In this document: in pieces, positions 55,046 to 64,000 of the stretch
Layout: every line of letters starts with the position of its first letter
Position numbering within the stretch: position 1 is the stretch's first letter
NCBI RefSeq assembly: GCF_021582895.2
Contig: NZ_CP091139.2
Location: forward strand, 1,054,001-1,118,000
Direction: 5' to 3'
Source of the DNA: Microbacterium elymi
GTDB taxonomy: Bacteria; Actinomycetota; Actinomycetes; Actinomycetales; Microbacteriaceae
Length of the DNA: 64,000 nucleotides
Translations under genes and position numbers: made by a program
The notes under the pieces: generated by a model
The model's input: the letters and a program-made list of their open reading frames with translations, nothing else
Told to the model about the DNA's origin: nothing
Database searches by the model: none

Positions 55046-55453
55046 GTGGGCAAGAACTACGTGGACATCGAGAACGATTCGGGCGAGACCCTGCGCTATC
55101 GCAAGCATGCGAACGGGCGCGGGCTGATCGCCCATGGGGCGAAGGTGCACCCGAGCGCCATCGTCGAGACCGGCGCGTACGTCGAACCGCGCGCCCAGAT
55201 CGCCGCCGGCGTGCATGTCGGCCACGGCGCCTGGGTCGAGGCGGATGCCGTGATCGGCGCGGGCGTGCAGATCGCGCCGCACGCGCACATCGGACCGGGC
55301 GCCGCCATCGGCGCGAACGCGAAGATCGGCGTGCGCACGCACATCGGCGATCACGCCATGGTCGCCGTGGGGTCTCTGATCGGCGACGACGAGACCATCG
55401 GCGACGGCGAGCGGATCGCGACCGACCGCCGCGGACTGCGGCTGGCCGCCTGA
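55046..55453 (+). CDS. Hexapeptide-repeat (left-handed beta-helix) protein
   Basis: 135 residues: KVHPSAIVETGAYVEPRAQIAAGVHVGHGAWVEADAVIGAGVQIAPHAHIGPGAAIGANAKIGV repeats the [LIV]-G-x-x-x-x pattern about ten times, giving a left-handed beta-helix as in LpxA/acyltransferase folds. It lacks an obvious acceptor domain, so the enzymatic role is open; it may be structural or carbonic-anhydrase-like. GTG 55046 follows GGGGAGGACACT. Confidence 0.8.
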   Translation: MGKNYVDIENDSGETLRYRKHANGRGLIAHGAKVHPSAIVETGAYVEPRAQIAAGVHVGHGAWVEADAVIGAGVQIAPHAHIGPGAAIGANAKIGVRTHIGDHAMVAVGSLIGDDETIGDGERIATDRRGLRLAA

Positions 55454-55475
55454 GCCGCACCGGCGACACGCGGCA

Positions 55476-55494
55476 GCCGGACGAAGCGTCCGGC
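55476..55494 (+). terminator. Hairpin after the hexapeptide-repeat gene
   Basis: 7-bp perfect arms GCCGGAC (55476-55482) and GTCCGGC (55488-55494), loop GAAGC, about 22 bp after the stop codon. A simple factor-independent style terminator without a T run. The remaining 167 bp to the next gene contain no recognised element. Confidence 0.6.
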
Positions 55495-55661
55495 GAGCCG
55501 TGAACTTCGCGACGGATCGGGCCTGCTGACGTGCGGCATCCCCTGGAAAGCTGGGGGCAACACGCGGGAGTGGGGATCAGGCGATCTGTCCGGAAGGACG
55601 GGCGCGCGTCCCTCGCCGGGCCGACCGGGCCGGCGGACCCGTGCCGCCCGGAAGGACCCCG

Positions 55662-57254
<1,593 letters not shown>

Positions 57255-57265
57255 AGGACCCGCTC

Positions 57266-58631
57266 ATGACCGACACGCTGCCGACCACCGTCGACCGGGC
57301 CGCCGACGCGCGGGTGCGCGCCGACGACCGCGGGCACGTCTTCCACTCGTGGAGCGCGCAGGCCCTCATCGACCCGCTGCCGGTCGCCGGCGGCGACGGC
57401 GCCACGTTCTGGGACTACGCCGGCAACAGCTACCTCGACTTCTCGAGCCAGCTGGTGAACCTGAACCTCGGGCACCAGCATCCCGATCTCGTCGAGGCCA
57501 TCCAGCGACAGGCCGGGCGACTGGCCACGATCCAGCCGTCGATGGCCAACGACGTGCGCGGCGAACTGGCCCGGCGCATCAGCGAAGTCGCCCCCGACGG
57601 GTTCTCGAAGGTGTTCTTCACCAACGGCGGCGCCGACGCGGTCGAGAACGCGGTGCGCATGGCGCGCCAGTTCACCGGCCGGCGCAAGGTGCTGGCGATG
57701 TACCGCAGCTACCACGGCAACACCACCACCGCGATCTCGCTGACCGGCGACCCGCGGCGCTGGGCGAACGAGCCCGGCGACGGGTCGGTGGCGCGCTTCT
57801 TCGGGCCGTACCCGTACCGCTCGCCGTTCCACTCGACCTCGCCCGAAGAAGAGACCGCGCGGGCGCTGGAGCACCTCGAGCAGACGATCGTGCTCGAGGG
57901 CGCCGCCACCATCGCCGCGATCATCATCGAGACGATCGTCGGCACCAACGGCATCCTGGTCCCGCCGCCGGGCTACCTGGCCGGGGTCCGCGAGCTGTGC
58001 GACCGGTACGGCATCGTCTACATCGCCGACGAGGTGATGGTCGGCTTCGGCCGGATCGGCGAATGGTTCGCGTTCCAGGCGTTCGACGTGGTGCCCGACC
58101 TGATCACGTTCGCCAAGGGGGTGAACTCCGGGTACGTGCCGCTGGGCGGCGTGGTCGTCTCGGATCGCATCGCCGGACACTTCGACACGGTGTCGTTCCC
58201 CGGCGGCCTGACCTATTCCGGGCATCCGCTGGCGTGTGCGGCCGGCGTCGCCACGTTCGAGGTGTTCGAGCGCGACGGCATCCTCGCGCGGGTCCGCGAT
58301 CTCGGCGACCGGGTCGTCGGGCCCCGGCTTGCGCGAGATCGCGCGACGGCACGCCTCGGTCGGGGACGTGCGCGGCATCGGCCTGTTCTGGGCGATCGAA
58401 CTGGTGCGCGACAAGCAGACCCGCGAGCCGCTCGTGCCGTTCAACGCGACGGGGGCGGATGCTGCGCCGGTCGCCGCGGTCGCGGCGGCCTGCAAGAAGG
58501 GCGGCGTGTGGCCGTTCACGCACTTCAACCGCCTGCACGTGGCCCCACCGCTGGTGATCTCCGAGGACGACCTCGTGCGCGGCCTCGACGTGATCGATGC
58601 CGCGCTGCACGCCGCGGACGAGTACATGTAA
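57266..58631 (+). CDS. Class III aminotransferase, first copy
   Basis: PLP enzyme of about 454 residues. SSQLVNLNLGHQHPDLVEAI, KVFFTNGGADAVENAVRMAR, YRSYHGNTTTAISLTGD, the aspartate in IVYIADEVMVGFGRIGEW, and the PLP lysine K284 in FAKGVNSGYVPLGG. An extra T at about 58329 (GCTGC read as GCTTGC) splits VGPRL from REIARRHASVGDVRGIGLFW. Starts 12 bp after the ALDH gene, so an operon. Amino donors in this family include beta-alanine, GABA and polyamine-derived amines. Confidence 0.9.
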
Positions 58632-58833
58632 GTCCCTGAGCGAGCCGACACAGGTCCCTGAGCGAGCGAAGCCGACACAGGTCCCTGAGCGAGCGAAGCG
58701 AGACGAAGGGCCGGAAGGATCGAACCAACACAGGTCCCTGAGCGAGCGAAGCCAACACAGGTCCCTGAGCGAGCGAAGCGAACACAGGTCCCTGAGCGAG
58801 CGAAGCGAGACGAAGGGCCGGAAGGATCGAACC
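58632..58833. repeat. Array of six GTCCCTGAGCGAGCGAAGC repeats carrying a ribosome site
   Basis: Copies begin at 58632, 58654, 58681, 58734, 58761 and 58788; the common spacing is 27 bp. Two of them (58681 and 58788) continue into an identical 47-bp unit through GAGACGAAGGGCCGGAAGGA to GAACCA. The second supplies the Shine-Dalgarno (GGAAGGA) for the ALDH at 58834. The whole gap between the two genes is made of this repeat. Confidence 0.9.
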
Positions 58834-60255
58834 ATGACCCTGCACAACATCATCGACGGCGCGGCGGTCGAGCCGTCCGGACCGCTGCTGGATCTCGTCT
58901 CACCCGTGACCGGCGAGGCCTATGCACAGGCCGGAGTCTCGACCGCCCTGGACGTGGATGCCGCGTTCGCCGCGGCATCCCGCGCCTTTCCGGGCTGGCG
59001 CGATGCGACGCCGGCCGCCCGCCAGCTGGCGCTGTTCCGGCTCGCCGACGCTCTTGCCGCGCACGCGGACGAGTTCGCCGACCTGGAGTCGCGCGACACC
59101 GGCAAGCCGCGGGCGAGCCTGGTCGCCGACGAGATCGACCAGTCGGTCGATCAGCTTGCGGTTCTTCGCCGGCGCGGCCCGCGAGCTGAACGGCCGGGCG
59201 GCGGCGGAGTACGCCGAGGGGTTCACCTCGTACGTGCGGCGCGAGCCGATCGGCGTGGTCGCGCAGGTGACGCCCTGGAACTATCCGCTGAACATGGCGA
59301 TCTGGAAGATCGGGCCGGCCCTGGCCGCCGGCAACACCGTGGTGCTCAAGCCGAGCGAGACCACGCCGTCCACGACGGTGCGGCTGGCCGAGCTGGCCGC
59401 CGAGATCCTGCCGGCGGGCGTGTTCAACGTCGTCCTCGGTGACCGCACCACCGGCGCGCTGCTGACCGAGCATCCTGTGCCGCAAGCTGGTCGCGATCAC
59501 CGGCTCGGTCCGGGCGGGGATGCAGGTGGCCGCCGCGGCGGCGAGCAGCCTCAAGCGCGTGCATCTCGAGCTCGGCGGCAAGGCGCCGGCCGTCGTGTTC
59601 GCCGACGCCGACCTGGCACGTGCCGCCGCCGGGATCGCCCAGGCGGCGTTCTTCAACGCCGGGCAGGACTGCACCGCCGCGACCCGGGTGCTGGTTCAGG
59701 CATCCGCCCACGACGCGCTGGTGCGCGAGCTGGTGGCATATGTGCGGGGCAACATCCGCACCGGCGCACCCGATTCGGGGGCCTTCTTCGGGCCGCTGAA
59801 CAACGCCGGGCAGCTCGAGCGCGTGACCGGGTTCATCGACCGGCTGCCCGCGCATGCGCGGATCGAGACCGGCGGGCGCCGGCAGGGCGAGGCGGGGTAC
59901 TTCTTCGAGCCGACGATCGTGTCGGGCGTGCACCAGGACGACGAGATCGTCCAGTCCGAGGTGTTCGGCCCGGTGCTGACCGTGCAGCCGTTCGAGACCG
60001 AGGCGGATGCCGTGGCCCTGGCCAACGGCGTGCCCTATGCGCTCGCGACCTCGACGTGGACGACCGACCACGCCACCGCGATGCGGATGAGCCGGGCGCT
60101 GGACTTCGGCTTGCGTCTGGATCAACGCGCACATCCCGTTCGTGTCCGACATGCCGCACGGCGGGTTCAAGCAGTCCGGATACGGCAAGGACCTCTCGAT
60201 CTACGGCTTCGAGGACTACACCCGCGTCAAGCACGTGATGTCCAGCCTCGCCTAG
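58834..60255 (+). CDS. Aldehyde dehydrogenase (gamma-aminobutyraldehyde/betaine-aldehyde type)
   Basis: About 473 residues. LHNIIDGAAVEPSG, REPIGVVAQVTPWNYPLNMAIWK, KPSETTPSTTVRLAEL, LVAITGSVRAGMQV, LELGGKAPAVVFADADL, active-site GQDCTAATRV (about C279), and WINAHIPFVSDMPHGGFKQSG. Three extra bases, all in GCAGC/GCTGC: about 59157, 59484 and 60113. The profile fits NAD-dependent aminobutyraldehyde dehydrogenases (PatD/PuuC-like), which would accept aldehydes made by the aminotransferases or FAD oxidase nearby. Confidence 0.9.
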
Positions 60256-60273
60256 CTCCGCCCCTCCTCTCTC

Positions 60274-60505
60274 GCCGAGATTGTCCTCCGTCCGCCGAGA
60301 TTGTCCTCCGTCCGCCGAGATTGTCCTCAACAACCTCGCGGTACCGAGCACAACCTCGCTGAACCAACGACAACCTCGCGGGACGAACGACAACCTGGGC
60401 CAACAAACGACAACCTCGCTGAACCGAGGACAATCTCGCGGTACGAACGACAATCTCGGCCAACAAACGACAACCTCGCGCGACCGACGACAACCTCGGC
60501 GGGCC
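60274..60505. repeat. 20-bp periodic array with internal orientation switch
   Basis: Three units in one orientation (GCCGAGATTGTCCTCCGTCC at 60274, 60294, 60314) are followed by nine in the opposite orientation starting at 60330, 60350, 60370, 60390, 60410, 60430, 60450, 60470 and 60490 with core ACAACCTCG or ACAATCTCG. The core of the first set is the reverse complement of the second. The array fills the gap between two convergent genes. There are no unique spacers, so it is not a CRISPR. Confidence 0.93.
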
Positions 60506-60508
60506 GGG

Positions 60509-61896
60509 TCAGTGACCGGAGATGAGGTCGGCGATGCGCGCGACCGGCGGCGTGCGCGAACCGCCCCGCGCCTCCTGCGCGTCGGCCATGCCGTACGCGG
60601 CATAGATCGCGTTCACGGCGATCCAGCGCAGCGGCTCGACCTCCCATTTCCTCGCGCGATGCCCGACCCACGGCAGATGCACGAGGTCGGTGTCGCGCTC
60701 GAGCACGAGATCGGCCAGCGTCCGCCCGGCCAGGTTCGTCGCCGTCACACCGGTCCCGACGTATCCGCCGGCCCAGCCCAGCCCGGTGCGCCGGTCGTGC
60801 CCGACCGACGCGGCCCAGTCGCGCGGCACCCCCAGCACGCCCGACCACGCATGCGCGATCGGCACCGCGGCCGCCGCCGGGAACGCCCGGTGCAGCAGCC
60901 GGGTCAACCCGCGGACGGTGCGGTCCTGCGTGCGCCCATCGGTGTCGACCTTCGACCCGTACCGGTACGGCACGCCGCGACCGCCGAACGCGATCCGCCC
61001 GTCGGCGGTGCGCTTGCGCATACGTGTACACGTGCGCCAGGTCGCCCAGCGTGTCGGCGTGCGCCCAGCCGATCTGCTCCCATACCGCCGCCGGCAGCGG
61101 TTCGGTCACCAGCAGCGACGAGTTCATCGGCAGCCACGTGCGGTGCTCGCCCCGCAGATTCGCCGTGAATCCCTCGGTCGCCCGCAGCACGTGCGCGGCC
61201 CGCACCGACCCGCGTGCCGTGCGCACCAGCCCCGGCTCGATCGAGACGGCCGGCGTGTCCTCGTAGATCACCGCACCCGCCCGCTCGACCGCCGCCGCCA
61301 GCCCGCGCACGAGCTTGGCCGGGTGGATGCGGGCGCAGTGCGGATGCCACATCCCGCCGAGCGGACGGTCCACAGCGACCCGCTCTCTGGTCTCGGCCGG
61401 CCCGAGCGCGGCGACATCCGCCCCCGGCCAGTCCGCCTCGGCGGCCACGACCGCCCGCAAGCCGGGCGAGCTGCGCCGGCGTGTAGGCGACGTTGAGCTC
61501 ACCGCCCTTCGCGATGTCGCACGCGATGCCCTCGACGCCGGCGACCCGGATCACCTCGTCCACCGCCGCGTTCAGGGCGGCCTGCTGACGGATGCCGCCG
61601 TCCCGGCCGTACCGCTCCCGTCCGCCGGTCACCGAATTCGTCAGCCACCCGCCGTTGCGACCGGATGCCCCGAACCCGGCGAAGCGCGCCTCCACGACCG
61701 CGACCCGCATCGACCGGTCGAGCGTGCGCAGGTAGTACGCCGCCCACAGTCCGGTGAACCCGGCACCGACGATGCACACGTCCACGTCGACATCGCCCGG
61801 CAGCGGCTCTCGGGGGCTCGGCAGACCGAGCTGCTGCCACCAGAACGACACGCCGCCGTTGCGCATGCGACCACCCTGTCCAGATGCGTTTTCCAT
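60509..61896 (-). CDS. FAD-dependent amine oxidase (gamma-glutamylputrescine oxidase-like)
   Basis: Flavin enzyme of about 462 residues. FAD-binding DVDVCIVGAGFTGLWAAYYL, the WLTN-bearing GFGASGRNGGWLTNSVTGG, HPHCARIHPAKLVRGLAAAVE, and the C-terminal GLGWAGGYVGTGVTATNLAGRTLADL. Breaks at about 61460 (GCTGC read as GCTTGC) and 61015 (GCAGC read as GCAAGC). ATG 61896 is taken; ATG 61866 (MRNGGVSFWWQQ) is also plausible. Divergent from an Lrp regulator. It may share a substrate class with the oxidase at 37558. Confidence 0.88.
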
Positions 61897-61983
61897 CTCT
61901 TGCGAGCCATCCTAGCTACGGAATCCCTCTTGTAGAACCGGCTGGACAACTGATACCGTGCGGTTAGGCGAAGGAGACGAAGG
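61897..61983. promoter_or_regulatory. Divergent promoter region, FAD oxidase / Lrp
   Basis: 87 bp between two divergent starts. It is AT-richer than average and contains short GCTAC/GTAG inverted arms at about 61913-61935. Probable binding site for the adjacent Lrp-type protein. No perfect operator is visible. Confidence 0.4.
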
Positions 61984-62448
61984 ATGCCGCAACCTGCACG
62001 CGCCGCGATCGATGACACCTCGAAGGCGATCATCGAACAGCTGCAGGCGGACGGGCGACGCTCGTACACCGAGATCGGGCGCGCCGTCGGCCTCAGCGAG
62101 GCCGCCGTCCGCCAGCGCGTCCAGCGCCTCATCGAGAGCGGTGCGATGCAGATCGTCGCGGTCACCGATCCGCTCCAGCTCGGCTTCGCGCGTCAGGCGA
62201 TGATCGGGGTGCGCGTCTCGGGCGATGCCCGCACGGTCGCCGAGGCGGTCACCGCGCTGCCCGGCGTGACCTACGTCGTGCTCACCGCCGGCACGTTCGA
62301 CGTGCTCGTGGAAGTCGTCTGCGAAAGCGACGACGAACTGCTCGACATGCTGAACGGCAGCATCCGTCCCCTTCCCGACGTCGCCCACGCCGAGGCGCTC
62401 GTCTACCTCAAACTCCACAAGCAGCTCTACGACTGGGGCACACGATGA
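61984..62448 (+). CDS. Lrp/AsnC-family transcriptional regulator, second copy
   Basis: 154 residues. HTH DDTSKAIIEQLQADGRRSYTEIGRAVGLSEAAVRQRVQRL, then the RAM domain VTYVVLTAGTFDVLVEVVCESDDELLDML. Frame intact; AAGGAG precedes the ATG. The stop overlaps the aminotransferase start (ATGA), so regulator and enzyme are co-translated. This pairing (Lrp plus class III aminotransferase plus FAD oxidase) is typical of amine or beta-alanine catabolic clusters. Confidence 0.92.
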   Translation: MPQPARAAIDDTSKAIIEQLQADGRRSYTEIGRAVGLSEAAVRQRVQRLIESGAMQIVAVTDPLQLGFARQAMIGVRVSGDARTVAEAVTALPGVTYVVLTAGTFDVLVEVVCESDDELLDMLNGSIRPLPDVAHAEALVYLKLHKQLYDWGTR

Positions 62449-63841
62449 CCATCACCAGCTCTCCCCGCACCGAAGCCGAACTGCAGCAGATGGCCAAGGA
62501 CCACCTCTGGATGCACTTCGCCCGGCAGTCCGTGATGACCGACGGCCCCGGCGTGCCGATCATCACGCGCGGCGAGGGCCATCACATCTGGGACTCGCAG
62601 GGCCGCAAGTACATCGACGGGCTGTCCGGTCTGTTCGTGGTCAACGCCGGACACGGGCGCAAGCGGCTGGCGGATGCTGCCGCCCGCCAGGCCGAGCAGC
62701 TCGCGTTCTTCCCCATCTGGTCGTACGCCCATCCGTCGGCGATCGAGCTCGCCGACCGGCTCGCCGGCTACGCACCGGGAGACCTGAACCACGTGTTCTT
62801 CTCCACCGGCGGCGGCGAGGCGGTCGAGACGGCGTTCAAGCTCGCGAAGTATTACTGGAAGCTGCAGGGCCGGCCCACCAAGCACAAGGTCATCTCGCGG
62901 TCCATCGCCTACCACGGCACGTCGCAGGGGGCGCTGGCGATCACCGGCATCCCCGACATGAAGGCGATGTTCGAGCCGGTCACCCCGGGCGGGTTCCGCG
63001 TGCCGAACACGAACTTCTACCGGGCCGACGAGGCAGGATTCCCCGGCGGCACCGAGGCGGAGTTCGGCCTGTGGGCGGCGAACCGGATCGAGGAGATGAT
63101 CCAGTTCGAGGGTCCCGACACGGTCGCGGCGGTGTTCCTGGAGCCGGTGCAGAACTCGGGCGGATGCTTCCCCCGCCGCCGGGATACTTCCAGCGCGTCC
63201 GCGAGATCTGCGACAAGCACGACGTGCTGCTGGTCTCGGACGAGGTGATCTGCGCGTTCGGGCGCATCGGCGAGTACTTCGCCTGCGACGCCTACGGCTA
63301 CCAGCCCGACATGATCACGTTCGCCAAGGCCGTCACCAGCGGATACTCGCCGCTGGGCGGCACGATCGTCAGCGATCGCATCTATGAGCCGTTCGCGCAC
63401 GGGAACGCCTCGTTCCCGCACGGGTACACGTTCGGCGGGCACCCGGTCTCGGCTGCGGTGGCCCTGGAGAATCTCGACATCTTCGAGGAGGAGGGGCTGC
63501 CGGCCCGGGTGCGCGAGAACTCGCCGGCGTTCCGATCTACCCTGGAGAAGCTGCTCGACCTGCCGATCGTGGGCGACGTGCGCGGCGACGGCTACTTCTT
63601 CGGCATCGAGCTGGTCAAGGACAAGGCCACCAAGGAGACGTTCGACGAGGACGAGTCCGAGCGGCTGCTGCGCGGCTTCCTGTCCCGGGCGCTGTTCGAT
63701 GCCGGGCTGTACTGCCGCGCCGACGATCGTGGCGACCCGGTCATCCAGCTCGCCCCTCCGCTGACCATCGGGCAGAGCGAGTTCGACGAGATCGAGCAGA
63801 TCCTGCGCGGCGTGCTCACCGAGGCCTGGACGCGGCTGTAG
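62445..63841 (+). CDS. Class III aminotransferase, second copy (polyamine/omega-amino acid type)
   Basis: PLP enzyme of about 466 residues. HLWMHFARQSVM, GLSGLFVVNAGHGRKRLADA, VFFSTGGGEAVETAFKLAKYYW, RSIAYHGTSQGALAITGI, LLVSDEVICAFGRIGEYF and the PLP lysine (about K295) in FAKAVTSGYSPLGG. A lost C in a C run at about 63172 splits NSGGCF from PPPGYFQRVREICD. These motifs resemble putrescine:pyruvate and omega-amino acid:pyruvate aminotransferases. The LWMHF/ARQSVM N-terminus differs from the first copy, so they probably use different amines. Confidence 0.92.
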
Positions 63842-63899
63842 GCGGTGGCAGGACTGGGTACCGCGCCGCCGCCCGGACTGCGGCATCCATTCCTGGCCC

Positions 63900-63985
63900 G
63901 TTCTGCTCGCAGGAACATTTCGCGATCCGGGCGCGTCACCCCGGCGTGTCGCGGGGGCTGAGCCAGATCTTCCTGCGAATTGAAC
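63900..63985. repeat. REP-like inverted repeat at the window's right end
   Basis: GTTCTGCTCGCAGGAA (63900-63915) and TTCCTGCGAATTGAAC (63970-63985) are inverted arms matching at 13 of 16 positions. The intervening 54 bp contain smaller GC dyads. Sits after the aminotransferase stop. No gene is visible between 63842 and 64000. Confidence 0.65.
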
Positions 63986-64000
63986 GGTCCTCTCGATCGC

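Noticed and set aside
55495..55661. Possible riboswitch before the MmsA-type dehydrogenase
   Set aside because: No known riboswitch consensus could be matched by eye; only short GC dyads are present.
58632..58833. Coding continuation of the first aminotransferase through the repeats
   Set aside because: A TAA stop at 58629-58631 follows a complete C-terminus; the open frame in the repeats is low-complexity and uses the repeat words only.
60274..60505. CRISPR array
   Set aside because: Units are only 20 bp, contiguous, degenerate and switch orientation. There are no unique spacers and no cas genes.

Overview
The window is high-GC actinobacterial DNA. Strong G/C third positions, GTG starts, gene content (DivIVA-like protein, Lhr helicase followed by a Nei-type glycosylase, two Lrp-type regulators, NUDIX/DUF4916-like protein) and the recurrent words GGATGCC/GGCATCC suggest Microbacterium or a close relative in Microbacteriaceae. 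This is an inference from style, not from a search. No rRNA, tRNA, prophage, transposase or CRISPR array was seen.

Most long genes are interrupted by single-base indels, although protein similarity continues without loss in the next frame. About thirty of some fifty breaks are an extra base inside GCAGC/GCTGC (read as GCAAGC, GCTTGC, GCAGGC or GCGAGC). Most of the others are a lost base in a C or G run. I treat these as consensus errors and annotate each gene across its breaks, giving the positions.

Layout. 1-2.0 kb: NarL-type two-component pair. 2.0-4.8 kb: aconitase. 5.2-7.2 kb: Lrp regulator divergent from an uncharacterised DUF6421-like gene. 7.4-9.3 kb: SDR and threonine aldolase. 9.4-12.5 kb: DivIVA-like coiled coil, NUDIX-like protein, ArsR/SRPBCC pair. 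12.6-20.3 kb: an operon of YtcJ-type amidohydrolase plus dipeptide-type ABC importer, divergent from a TetR. 20.3-31.4 kb: housekeeping genes (esterase, membrane nuclease-like protein, ABC-F, PspC, Gre-like factor, Lhr, Nei). 31.5-39.3 kb: spermidine/putrescine-type ABC operon (potA-D-B-C) with a second YtcJ amidohydrolase, a FAD amine oxidase and a cupin, convergent with a PucR regulator. 41.2-42.6 kb: lone AAA+ ATPase. 42.6-53.1 kb: eight-gene operon of CocE-type hydrolase, two DUF3237 proteins, a second dipeptide ABC importer and a third YtcJ amidohydrolase, divergent from another TetR with a duplicated operator. 53.2-55.5 kb: MFS exporter and hexapeptide-repeat protein. 55.7-63.8 kb: amine/aldehyde catabolism (two class III aminotransferases, two aldehyde dehydrogenases, FAD amine oxidase, Lrp regulator).

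Taken together, the accessory half looks like a nitrogen-scavenging region. Three separate uptake systems are each linked to a YtcJ-type amidohydrolase, next to a polyamine/amine degradation cluster. The most novel material is (i) the repeated amidohydrolase-transporter module with DUF3237 partners, (ii) palindromic repeats inserted in frame into otherwise conserved genes, (iii) a 20-bp periodic array that reverses orientation between two convergent genes, and (iv) the sequence-specific indel pattern itself, which may report a DNA modification.
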